Below, piece after piece: positions 41,800 through 51,677 of a stretch of DNA of 64,000 bases. The stretch's first letter is position 1. Each line of letters opens with the position of its first letter. The stretch is from Lacinutrix neustonica. Its GTDB lineage: Bacteria > Bacteroidota > Bacteroidia > Flavobacteriales > Flavobacteriaceae. Location: NCBI RefSeq assembly GCF_026625145.1, contig NZ_CP113088.1, positions 3,513,501-3,577,500 of the forward strand, in the 5' to 3' direction. The translations under genes and the position numbers were made by a program. The notes under the pieces were generated by a model, which worked only from the letters and a program-made list of their open reading frames with translations, ran no database searches and was not told the origin of the DNA.

Positions 41800-42913
41800 T
41801 GAAGTTTTTAGTTGTCACTAACGCACCTACATTAATACAAAAGGGACACTATTGTGCCTATGCACCTTATGTTAGGGAAATGGATGTTTGGACAGATTAT
41901 GTTAAAGCATATAAACTGGTGTCTCCTAACCAGTATTCGCAAGAGTTACTAACGCTACCATTTAAAAAGCAACCGAATTGGTAGCTATTCCTAGTTTGCA
42001 GTTTAGCACTGTGAAACACATTTTGTTGAGTGTTTTTAAAATTCCGATGATAATTTTTAAACTGTATAAAGCAATGTTGTGGGCTGACCACATTCATTTG
42101 AGATGTCCAGGAAATATAGGATTATTAGGCTGTGTGCTACAGGTGGGCTTTCCTAATACACCTAAAACTGCAAAATATGCAGGAAATTGGGATCCAGGCG
42201 CACGGCAGCCCTTAAGCTATCGTATTCAAAAGTGGTTATTAAGCAATACGAGACTTACTAAAAACATGCAGGTATTGGTTTATGGCGATTGGCCGAATCA
42301 AACAAAAAACATCAAGCCCTTTTTTACAGCGACCTATAGAACGATAGAAATAGAATCCCATAGGACACGAGATTATAAGGGACTTTTAAAATTTGTGTTT
42401 GTCGGTAGTTTAGTTATTGGAAAACGCCCAAAATTAGCGATTGAAATTATAGAGCAACTACACAAGCAAGGAAGAAAAGTAGCTTTAGATTTATATGGAG
42501 AAGGTGTTTTAAGACCGGAACTGGAGCAGTATCTTGAGGCAAACAATTTGAATGCTTTGGTGACATTGAAAGGAAACCAAACAAAAGCCGTTTTAAAGCA
42601 AGCCTATAAGGATGCTCATTTTTCTATACTACCATCAAAATCTGAAGGTTGGCCCAAAGCCATTGCAGAAGCCATGTTTTTTGGAGCCATACCTATTGTT
42701 ACCAAAATCTCGTGCTTACCTTTTATGTTAGACGGAGGAACTCGGGGAGTATTAATCGAACCGGAATTACAGGAGGCCGTAGATAAAATCAATCAAGCTT
42801 TAGAAAATGCAGAGACATTAAAAAAGATGTCTGAAGCAGCGCTAACTTGGTCACAGAAGTATACCTTAGATACCTTTGAATATGAAATAGCGACACTTTT
42901 GGAGGGTGAGTAG
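41799..42913 (+). CDS. Glycosyltransferase family 4 (one break)
   Basis: About 371 residues. The N-terminal domain includes HLRCPGNIGLLGCVL and KYAGNWDPGARQPLSY; the donor domain begins FVGSLVIGKRPKLAIEII and has SKSEGWPKAIAEAMFFG with the E-x7-E motif. The break at 41973-41975 (CCG for CCGG) lies 60 residues from the start, and restoration gives KKQPELVAIPSLQF. It starts on the last base of the acetyltransferase stop. Confidence 0.82.
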
Positions 42914-43030
42914 TGAATAGTGTGATTAGTGAGAAGTGAGAAGTGAGTAGTGAAAGGTAGGGCGTGAAAAGACATAGATTTGATATAAACAACCAACAAC
43001 CAACAACCAATAACTAAAACAAGCGGTACA
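42914..43030. repeat. Low-complexity intergenic tract
   Basis: The 117 bases between two GT4 genes contain repeats of TAGTGA/AAGTGAG words (about 42905-42955) and a tract of repeated CCAACAA words (about 42987-43016). No gene or promoter was recognised. The sequence differs in texture from the tightly packed genes around it. Confidence 0.6.
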
Positions 43031-44105
43031 TTGAGAGTTTTACAATTAATAGATTCATTACATCCCGGAGGCGCAGAACGCGTGGCAGTGAACATTGCAA
43101 ATGCTTTGGCCACAAAGATTAATGCTTCTTATTTATGTGCGACTCGAGAGGAAGGATTGTTGAAGGCAAGTATAAGTGAAGCCGTAGGGTATCTCTTTTT
43201 AAACAAAACAAAAACGCTAGATTTTAAAGCCATTAGAAAACTTAATGATTTTATAAATCATAATAACATAGACATTATTCATGCACATTCTACCTCTTTT
43301 TTTCTAGCGGTATTACTTAAATTAGCTAATAAACGTCTTAAGATAGTATGGCATGACCATTATGGAGATAGTGAGTTTTTAGAAAAACGACCGTTTAAAA
43401 TATTAAAAACCTGTTCTGCGTATTTTTCTCAAATTTTTAGTGTGAATAGGGCTTTGGCATCTTGGGCAAAAGAACATTTAAAGTGTAAAGAAGTCATGTA
43501 TGTGCAAAATTTCGCGATCCAAGAGACTAGTAAAGCGATTACAAAATTAAAGGGAACTCCCGGGAAACAAATCATTCATCTCGCAAACCTAAGAGCACAA
43601 AAAGATCACATGACCTTATTAGAGGCTTTTAAAACCGTTCATACACAATATCCCAACTGGTCGTTACATTGCGTAGGGAAAGATTTTGGAGACGCCTATG
43701 CTTCTGCGATTCATCATAAAATAAAAGATTTAGCATTAGAGAATCACGTGTTTGTTTATGGTAGCTTACCGAGATATTTCTCAGGTTTTAAATCAAGGCA
43801 CTATTGGCGTTTTGCCTTCAAAATCAGAAGGGCTACCCATCGCTTTATTAGAATATGGGTTAGCAGGTATGCCTGTAGTGGCAAGCGATGTTGGCGATTG
43901 CAAACAGGTTATTGAAAATGCGGGTTTAGGACAATTAATTCCTGCCGGAGACTCCTCTGCCTTAAGCCAGGCAATAATCAATTATATTTGCGATTTAGAA
44001 TCAGCAAAAATAAGAGGACTACAATTAAAAGCACATGTTACGACGCGTTTTTCAGAACAAGTGGTGTCCAAAATAATTATAGATCAGTATCAGAAAATAA
44101 AATAA
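43031..44105 (+). CDS. Glycosyltransferase family 4 (one break)
   Basis: About 357 residues from a TTG start, with RVLQLIDSLHPGGAERVA at the N-terminus, KIVWHDHYGDSEFLEKR in the acceptor domain and VLPSKSEGLPIALLEYGLA as the donor site (E-x7-E). The frame breaks at 43769-43773 (CCGAG for CCGG); restoration gives GSLPDISQVLNQGTIGVL. The polymerase gene starts on the base after the stop. Confidence 0.83.
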
Positions 44106-45439
44106 ATGACAAGAACAGAGTACATCAATAAACAAATAAAACAATTGTTCAAACCATTATATGTTAGGTTGGCATTGCTGTTTATGATAATCTCTTATTT
44201 CTATAATTTACCAGTTATAAAATACAGTGTGCAGGGTGATAATGAATTGAGATTGTATGATGTTGCGGGTTTTGTTGTGCTTTATATTTTGTATAATAAC
44301 TGGACGCTTATTTCTTTTTATATTCGTTCAAAAACCTACCTAAAACACATGCATACCTTTATTCTATGGTGTGCTTTTACTTTAATTTTCACGCTGTTGT
44401 TCAGCCTGTTTAAAGGCAGACCATTATGGTTTATTAAATCTGTTTTGTATTATTATCATATGGTGGTTTTCTTTTATACTGGTGTTTTAATTGCCATGTA
44501 TTTAAGAGACCAATCAAAATATAAAGGGGTGGCCTCCATGGTTTTAATCTTGGCCATATTAGAAGCTGTTGTCGTATTCTTACAACATTACGGCTTTATA
44601 CCATTTTTGTGGAATGCAGTCTATAAAGAGGCGTATGGCGGGTTTTTATCTCGGTACGCTGGGGCCTAACAAAATTGTTTTAGGCATGACCATGTTTATC
44701 TCCTTAGTTTACGCCATTGCTTTATTTATGCAAAAACAACTCAAAGTAAACAGGATACTCATCATAACTTGTATGGCAACCAGTTTAGCTGTTATTGGTA
44801 TTTCACGGATCTAGAACCACTTATCTCGGCATTAATAATATTTACCTGTTATATTTTTATCATGAGAACCCGTAAATTCTTGGCGCTGTCTGTAGTCTTG
44901 TCATTAGTGGTAATTATAGCATTTTTTTTGAATTTAGAACTTATAGAAACCATTACGACAACCATAGAAAACCGCGTGCTTAATAAAGTTTCCAGTCCGA
45001 AGCCTTTAATCCTGGTAATGTTGATGTGGGACAGTTATATGAGGATTTGGGTGCAGGCAGAGACAGAATAGTCATTTTGTACTTAAAATATATTGCTGAA
45101 AATCCGTATGTCATACCAATAGGAATTGGGGTCAATAATAGATTATTAATTGGGGCTTCTGCTCATAATATTTACCTTAGTTTAATTAATGAAGTTGGAC
45201 TTGTTGGGTTGTTTATTTATATAAAATGGCTCACGTCTTTTTTATATGTTAAATTTGGAAAAGCTACCGGACTTAAAAATGTTTTAAGCGGCTTAGTCTT
45301 TGCCATGATTGTGACTTTGTATTTTGGCGAACATTTATACCTTTATAGGTCTGTATTTACTATTTTAGGGTATTTTATACTCGTAACCGTATTATTAATT
45401 GCGCCTCGATATTATTTTAATCATGCAAAACCGAAATAA
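44106..45439 (+). CDS. O-antigen polymerase/ligase, Wzy/WaaL-like (four breaks)
   Basis: Polytopic membrane protein of about 443 residues after repair. The distal block ENPYVIPIGIGVNNRLL then SAHNIYLSLINEVGLVGL is typical of the Wzy_C superfamily periplasmic loop (a conserved HN-x-Y-L). About ten helices. The frame is broken at 44650-44654 (CTCGG), 44804-44808 (CACGG), 44825-44829 (CTCGG) and 44997-44999 (CCG), all repairable to CCGG, the densest cluster of breaks in the window. Polymerase versus ligase cannot be told from sequence. It overlaps the GT2 at 45423. Confidence 0.8.
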
Positions 45440-46361
45440 CATAGCCGTGGTCATTCCTTATTATAATGCATCAAAACATATTGTTGCTGTATTAAATAAG
45501 CTACCCGATTTGGTGACAAAAGTCTATATTATAGATGACTGTAGTACTCAGCTTTTTCCTGAGCTCGCACTACAAGCTTTTAAAAATGTAGAATATATAA
45601 AGAGTGACCTCAATTTGGGTGTAGGTGGTGCTACAAAATTAGGATTTAAAAAAGCGATTACCGAGGGCATGACTATTGTTGTAAAAGTAGATGCCGATGA
45701 TCAAATGGATACCTCTTATATTAAAGATTTGGTAACGCCTTTAATCGAAAATAAAGCAGGTTACGCCAAAGGCAATCGATTTAGAGATTTTAAAGCCTTA
45801 AGACAAATGCCTTTTGTTAGGAAAATGGGCAATTTAGGCTTGTCTTTTTTAACGAAAGCGGCCACGGGTTATTGGAATAATTTCGATCCCACCAATGGTT
45901 TTTTTGCGATTAAAGTAGACCTCTTAAAACAGCTTGATTTTAAGTCCATATCTAATCGTTATTATTTTGAAACCTCGTTAATCGCCCAATTGTACTTTCA
46001 AGACGCCATTATTAAAGATGTGTCGATGCCGGCTATTTATGGAGATGAAACGTCTAGTATGACCGTGTGGAAAATGCCATTTATTTTCTTACCTAAATTG
46101 ATAAACACCTTTATTAAGCGCATTGTTAAATCTTATTTTCTTTACGATTTTAATATATCGTCTATTTATATATTAATAGGAACCCCTTTGTTTACTTTCG
46201 GAGTATTCTATGGGGTGTATAACTGGTGGTATTATTCCAGTCAATCCATTTTTGCGCCAACAGGAACCATCATGTTGGTGACTTTAACCATTATTATTGG
46301 TTTTCAATTGCTATTACAAGCCGTGCATTACGACATTACCAAAGCTCCTAAAGCAAATTAA
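45423..46361 (+). CDS. Glycosyltransferase family 2, DPMS-like with C-terminal membrane helices
   Basis: About 312 residues from ATG 45423. NIAVVIPYYNASKHIVAVL, VYIIDDCSTQLFPEL, LNLGVGGATKLGFKKAI and VVKVDADDQMD (DxD) mark a polyprenyl-phosphate-sugar synthase-like enzyme; FFAIKVDLLKQLDFKS supports it. Two helices at the end (about 235-310) anchor it to the membrane. Such enzymes supply lipid-linked donors to GT-C transferases, and a large unknown membrane protein follows directly (ATG right after the stop). Intact. Confidence 0.82.
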   Translation: MQNRNNIAVVIPYYNASKHIVAVLNKLPDLVTKVYIIDDCSTQLFPELALQAFKNVEYIKSDLNLGVGGATKLGFKKAITEGMTIVVKVDADDQMDTSYIKDLVTPLIENKAGYAKGNRFRDFKALRQMPFVRKMGNLGLSFLTKAATGYWNNFDPTNGFFAIKVDLLKQLDFKSISNRYYFETSLIAQLYFQDAIIKDVSMPAIYGDETSSMTVWKMPFIFLPKLINTFIKRIVKSYFLYDFNISSIYILIGTPLFTFGVFYGVYNWWYYSSQSIFAPTGTIMLVTLTIIIGFQLLLQAVHYDITKAPKAN

Positions 46362-47955
46362 ATGCTAAAAACGGAAACCGAGACAACTCATTGTAGTTTG
46401 TGCAATAAATATAACAATCGCACTTGGGTTCTTTTTGGGGAATCTAAATACGAATTATAGTAGTTTGTCTTCTGATATTCAAAATATTATACCGATCGCT
46501 CAGAAATTTGACAATCCTGAGTTATTTAAAAATGACCTTTATCTCAATACTATAGATAATGTTAGGTATTACACGCCTTTCTATGTACAGTCGTTGCGTT
46601 TGCTTTCGAAATTTACGAATCAGGAGTATGTACAAGCGGTCAATGTCATGAATCTTGTCTGTCATTTTTTCTTTGGCGTTTTCTCGGTTTTTTCTTATCT
46701 ATAAACTGGTCCCTAATTTCCGGATTGCCTTGCTCATGTCACTCTTGGTAAGAGGGGTCGTCCGGCTGCCAGGTTTAGAGATATGGGGCATTGCAGAGCT
46801 TTGGGCCATGATGCCCGTAACCTTGTATCTTACTTTTTTGCCTATTCCCTTTTTAATTTTAAAACCCTCATTTCGCAGACTTATTTTATCTGCTTTTTTA
46901 ATAGGTTTAGTCTTTAATTTTCATCCCATAACTGGATTAGGCGGGATACTACTATATCTGTCGTTTATTATTTTATACGTAATTCTTTATAAGCAAAAAA
47001 AGGAAATAACCCTTAAAAATAGTATGGGTGTTCTACTGGCGTTGTTGTTGGGCATGCTGCCTTTTATTATAACATACTTTAGTAAAACCTCGAGCAGTAT
47101 AACGTATGACATAAGTGCTTTTACACAAGCGTTTAATACAAGAATACCACAGTATTTTTCTGAGCCCATGACTTTTTTAAAACAATGGTTGCATTTTAAA
47201 ACCTTATTATATGTCGTTCCAATTATCCTTTATTATGGTGTTTCCCGAAGGGATGAAGCTGCTCATAAACGTGCGAAAATTATAATTTTACTCACCTTAA
47301 TTTTAATACTGTTACCCGCTATTAGTGTTTACATCGAACGCTTTATTAATAGTAGTCTAAAGTTAAATTTACGTCTGTCTTTTCAATTGATTAGAGCTCA
47401 AAAAATGGCTATTGTACCGTCCTTTTTTGCTATGGCCTATTTGCTTGAATACGTCAATGAGAGGCTAAAAAGCAAATGGGTTTTACCAGTACTGGTTTCT
47501 GTTCAGGTCTCTATATTGGTGATTAGTAAACAGCCTGTTTTTAATTCTATCCCTTATATTGGTGACGATATTACCAGGTTTGTGCTTCCTAATAATTTAA
47601 GTTTTGGAAGTCTTAATTACCCTAAAAAATTAGACGTCGATTATATGGCAGATTATATTGCAGTAAATACACCACAAAACGCACTCATCTATGGCAGTCA
47701 TCACTACAGAGGCGCTTCAAAACGATCCGTGATATTAGATTCAAAAGGAGCCTCGATGCTTATTGAAGGGAATCCACTACAATTTATTGAAGCCGAGCTC
47801 ATCAGAAAAAATTAGCCAATGCGAAAACAATACCCGATAAAATTCATGTTCTTAAAGCTTTAGGGGTCAATTATGTGGTAACCAGACATGTTGGTTATGC
47901 TTCACAATTAACACCAGTACATACCGAAGGCAGTTTGTCACTTTATAAATTGTAA
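46362..47955 (+). CDS. Polytopic membrane protein of unknown function, GT-C-like (three breaks)
   Basis: About 530 residues with roughly ten hydrophobic helices and a soluble C-terminal domain of about 110 residues (LIYGSHHYRGASKRSVIL, GVNYVVTRHVG). The N-terminal loop after helix 1 (SLSSDIQNIIPIAQKF) lies where GT-C glycosyltransferases have acidic residues. The family was not identified. Breaks at 46378-46382 (CCGAG), 46683-46687 (CTCGG), both restoring with CCGG, and about 47808 in an A run. The preceding DPMS-like gene suggests it could use a polyprenyl-phosphate-sugar, but this is inference. Confidence 0.6.
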
Positions 47956-47964
47956 ATACACGAA

Positions 47965-48975
47965 ATGAAAAATCTGCTGTATATAGGGAATATGCTTTCG
48001 CAAACAGGGAAAACGGTAACTACTATTGAAACCCTTAGCGTGGCATTATTAGCCGAAGGATTTCAGGTAACATCGGTGTCTAGGCAATCGAATAAAGTAT
48101 TACGTTTATTAGAAATGCTATTTGCTATTTTGAAAGCCACAGGAAAAACAGATTATGTTTTAATAGATACCTATAGCACCCAAAATTTTTACTATGCCTA
48201 TCTATGTAGTCAATTATGTCGTTTTCTGAATTTGAAATACATTCCCATACTGCATGGTGGGAATCTGCCAAATCGCTTAAAAAACAATCCGAAATTAAGC
48301 ACAGCCATTTTTAAAAATGCACATATTAACATAGCGCCTTCTAACTATACAAAATCTCATTTTGAAGCCTTCGGATTCCATAATATTAAAATCATACCCA
48401 ATGCGATCACAATAGATACTTATGCCTTTGAGGAGCGCCAATTCGAAAAGGTCAAGTTGCTTTGGGTTCGTTCGTTTTCCAAAATATACCACCCCCAATT
48501 GGCTGTAGACGTGCTTTACGGTTTAAGGAAAAAGGGTGTAAATGCCACGCTTTGTATGGTTGGTCCTGACAATGATGGAAGCTTAGAAAAAACAAAACAC
48601 TATGCCTTCAGCTTAGGAGTAGATGTTACATTCACTGGGAAGTTATCTAAAATAGAATGGATAACCTTAGCTAAAAACTACACTTATTTTATTAATACAA
48701 CCAATTTTGATAATATGCCTGTTAGCGTTATTGAAGCCATGGCTTTAGGATTACCCGTAATTTCTACTCAGGTTGGCGGGTTACCTTATTTAATTGATGA
48801 TCGTAAAACTGGAATTTTAGTGGAACCAAATAATGCGACGGCCTTTATAGAGGCCATAATGGAACTTAAAAATAATCCTAAGGAAACCAACAAATTAGTT
48901 ATAAATGCAAAACGTGAGGTGCAACGTTTTGATTGGAATTCTGTTAAGACCTTGTGGATTAGTGTCTTAAAATAA
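47965..48975 (+). CDS. Glycosyltransferase family 4
   Basis: Intact 336-residue GT-B protein. NLLYIGNMLSQTGKTVTT and YIPILHGGNLPNRLKNNP form the acceptor domain, LLWVRSFSKIYHPQLAVD starts the donor part, and NMPVSVIEAMALGLPVIS carries the E-x7-E element. It is the last glycosyltransferase before the initiating enzyme and is 9 bases from the previous stop. Confidence 0.84.
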   Translation: MKNLLYIGNMLSQTGKTVTTIETLSVALLAEGFQVTSVSRQSNKVLRLLEMLFAILKATGKTDYVLIDTYSTQNFYYAYLCSQLCRFLNLKYIPILHGGNLPNRLKNNPKLSTAIFKNAHINIAPSNYTKSHFEAFGFHNIKIIPNAITIDTYAFEERQFEKVKLLWVRSFSKIYHPQLAVDVLYGLRKKGVNATLCMVGPDNDGSLEKTKHYAFSLGVDVTFTGKLSKIEWITLAKNYTYFINTTNFDNMPVSVIEAMALGLPVISTQVGGLPYLIDDRKTGILVEPNNATAFIEAIMELKNNPKETNKLVINAKREVQRFDWNSVKTLWISVLK

Positions 48976-49001
48976 TATCTTGCAAAACCTAGATTAGTTG
49001 C

Positions 49002-49009
49002 TATCTTTA
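49002..49009 (+). promoter_or_regulatory. Candidate promoter before the WcaJ-like gene
   Basis: TATCTTTA matches TAnnTTTG except the last base, and a TTG at 48980-48982 is 19 bases upstream, the spacing expected between the Bacteroidota -33 and -7 elements. It lies 27 bases before the ATG at 49036, in a 60-base gap. It would let the initiating enzyme be expressed apart from the rest of the locus. Confidence 0.5.
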
Positions 49010-49035
49010 CGGTATGAGTAACAAACTAACAAAGC

Positions 49036-50427
49036 ATGTCTAACTCAAAAATTCATTTTGAAATTTCAGAACGAAAAGTTCTTTTACGGCTTTTCGATTT
49101 GTTGTTTATTGGCTTGGCGCTCTATGGTTTAAGTCATATCTCAGGCTTTGATTATTTTAGAATTGATGAACAAAATTGGAGATGGTTCGTGGTTTTAGTC
49201 ATTTATATTATGGTTTTTGGAACCATTTTTGAATTGTATGATTTACAAAAATCAAGTAAGTTAGAAACCGTTACAGGGACTATTATTCTTACGGTATCTG
49301 TGACGGTTTTGGTTTATCTATTAACACCCTATTATACACCTTCTTTACCTGAAAATCGTATCCAAATTCTCTATTTTTATTTAGCAATATTGGTGGGTTT
49401 ATTGGTATGGCGTATAACCTATATTAATGTGATAGCCTCCCCAAGGTTTTACAAAAGGGTGTTATTAATTGGAGAAACCTCAAATATTGAGACTATAATC
49501 GCCTCCTTAAAACTGGCAGACCCTAATTATCAAATCATTGGTTTTATTAATTGTGAAGATGAAAAAGAAGCCCCTGTAAATTTAAAATCCGTTAAAAAAT
49601 TTGAACAAGACGACATATATCATGTGATTCAAACCGAGAGTATTAATGAAATTGTCGTTGCCCTATATAACTCTGATCCCATTACCTCTTCTGTTTATGT
49701 AAATTTAATTTCGTTATTAGAGCGTGGTGTTACTATTCGAGAGTATACACAAGTTTATGAAGAGATGGCTTATCGTGTTCCGGTGCAGTTTATTGGTAAA
49801 GATTTTTATAAATTCTTCCCTTTTAGTAAGCAAAATAAAAATAAGCTGTATTTAGCTTACAGAAGAATTTTTGATGTCATATTATCGCTTTTCGGTATAC
49901 TGGTAGGGCTATTACTCTTACCATTCATTTTAATTGGTAATCTTTTAGGAAATAGAGGCGCCCTTTTATATACACAGCAAAGGGTTGGTAAAAACGGAAA
50001 CACGTTCACCATCTATAAATATAGAAGCATGGTTACCAATGCCGAAGCGCATGGCGCTGTTTGGGCAGAAAAAAATGATAGTCGTGTTACTAAATTTGGA
50101 CGCTTTTTAAGAGTCTCTAGACTCGATGAATTACCTCAGTTTATTAATATTCTTAAAGGAGAAATGAGTCTTATTGGGCCAAGACCAGAGCGGCCTGTAT
50201 TTGTAAATGAGCTATCACAAATTATTCCTTTTTATCATACCAGGCATATTGTAAAACCGGGATTAACAGGTTGGGCCCAGGTAAAAGCGCGTTACGGTTC
50301 TAGTGTGGATGATAGCTTAGTGAAACTTCAATATGATTTATATTATATTAAACACCGCAGTTTTATATTGGACTTTAATATTATTATAAAAACCTTAAGC
50401 ACGATTATTTTCTTTCGAGGCCAGTAA
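49036..50427 (+). CDS. WcaJ/WbaP-type polyprenyl glycosylphosphotransferase
   Basis: Starts synthesis by transferring a hexose-1-phosphate onto undecaprenyl phosphate. The 463-residue intact frame has four to five N-terminal helices, a CoA-binding-like domain (about 130-260) and then a sugar transferase domain: a membrane helix, RVGKNGNTFTIYKYRSM, RVSRLDELPQFINILKG, MSLIGPRPERPVFVNEL and KPGLTGWAQVKARYG. The presence of such an initiating enzyme argues for a polyprenol-linked polymer. It ends the plus-strand locus; convergent genes follow after 65 bases. Confidence 0.9.
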   Translation: MSNSKIHFEISERKVLLRLFDLLFIGLALYGLSHISGFDYFRIDEQNWRWFVVLVIYIMVFGTIFELYDLQKSSKLETVTGTIILTVSVTVLVYLLTPYYTPSLPENRIQILYFYLAILVGLLVWRITYINVIASPRFYKRVLLIGETSNIETIIASLKLADPNYQIIGFINCEDEKEAPVNLKSVKKFEQDDIYHVIQTESINEIVVALYNSDPITSSVYVNLISLLERGVTIREYTQVYEEMAYRVPVQFIGKDFYKFFPFSKQNKNKLYLAYRRIFDVILSLFGILVGLLLLPFILIGNLLGNRGALLYTQQRVGKNGNTFTIYKYRSMVTNAEAHGAVWAEKNDSRVTKFGRFLRVSRLDELPQFINILKGEMSLIGPRPERPVFVNELSQIIPFYHTRHIVKPGLTGWAQVKARYGSSVDDSLVKLQYDLYYIKHRSFILDFNIIIKTLSTIIFFRGQ

Positions 50428-50492
50428 TTTAGTCTCCGGTCTTTAGTTTTAAGTCTTTTGTGTGACAGCGTTACGGTATGTATAGTATCTTT

Positions 50493-51662
50493 TTAAGCGC
50501 TGTATACCTTTTTATCAAACCGCAGGAGATATAAGTATCTAAAGAATAACGCAATCAAGAAAGGAATCAAGGCAAAAGAAAAGCCTTGTACACCAACAAT
50601 CCAGTGTAGCGTCATTAAAACCAACAAGATTATTAATAATTTTATAAATCCAATGTACCACCGTTTTGGCACTGTTTTAGTCGCTTGATAAATGATAATT
50701 AGATTTAAAGGAAAGGCCCAAAGTACATTATAATTATTGGCGGTAGCCGTGTGATCTGTAGCAAACCAAAGTAAAAATAGTAAAGTTCCTATGCTTCCTG
50801 TAATGGTATAAATAGCTACATCCAACCATTTTGTACGGGTATCTTTTTTATAATCGTTATAGGTTATCCAAAGGATCAATAATCCTATGACAGTGAAGGC
50901 AAATAATGGGCTTAAGAAAAAGCTGTTTTTTGTCGTCTCCGGTCTCGCCTCATAAATGGTATGAGTGTTCTTAACTAAAGGTTTTCCGAATCTGTAAAGC
51001 TTGCTTCTTCAAAAAACTGAAAGATGTATTCGGTAAAAACATGTAGTTTCTTGGTTCTGCTTTTTGATCTATAACAGAGCCTAAGGCCACATTAATACCA
51101 AAATGCCCCCAGGAGTTCCAATGAATATTAGTGTTAATAAGCTGTCTAAAACTTTCGGCTTTATAAGTTTTAGGTGTTTTGTAATTTATATTAGAATGTA
51201 AAACGGCTTCAGTAACATCGCGCATTTTTGTAGCACAATTATCGTAGAAAAAATCATAAGCGTAAATTTTATTTTCGGGCTTAGCATTATTAATGAGAAA
51301 GCTAAATAAGGCCCGTTTTTGGTCTTTTGTTAAGTTTAAAACTTGCTCTTTAATACTTCTATTTTGCCAAATATACAGGTCAACAAAGCGTTTATACGTA
51401 TTGCTACCTAAATAATAATCTAATTTACCTTTCGCGAAATTTAAATAAAAATTAGGGGCGTTAAAGTCAAACATACCATAATTGTAAACGATGTCTATAG
51501 TGCCGGTACGTACTCTAAAAGCACTATGACCAAAGGAATCATTTAATAATTTCCCAGGTCCCATGGTAAGCACACTTATCTCAGCATCCTCAGATAAATT
51601 TGGGTTCGGGCAGATACAGAAAGTAACATTAAGAAAGAGAACAGGAATAAATAAAACTTCAT
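50493..51662 (-). CDS. DUF4105 (Lnb N-terminal periplasmic-like) membrane protein (three breaks)
   Basis: About 390 residues after repair. An N-terminal signal peptide (MKFYLFLFSFLMLL) is followed by the DUF4105 domain: VLTMGPGKLLNDSFGHSAF, DIVYNYGMFDF and FYDNCATKMRD, then NIHWNSWGHFGINVALGS. The C-terminal third has five helices. Breaks lie near 51585 (A/T run), near 51012 (A run), and at 50986-50988 (CCG for CCGG); the last restores TDSGKPLVKNTHTIYEARP. The family is common in Bacteroidota and its role is not established. It lies 15 bases from the PorV/PorQ-like gene. Confidence 0.78.
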
Positions 51663-51677
51663 AAGTTAAAAAAGAGT

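Noticed and set aside
50440..50515. Convergent terminator hairpin (ACAGCG...CGCTGT)
   Set aside because: The stem is short and imperfect, with a loop of more than 20 bases; not enough to call.
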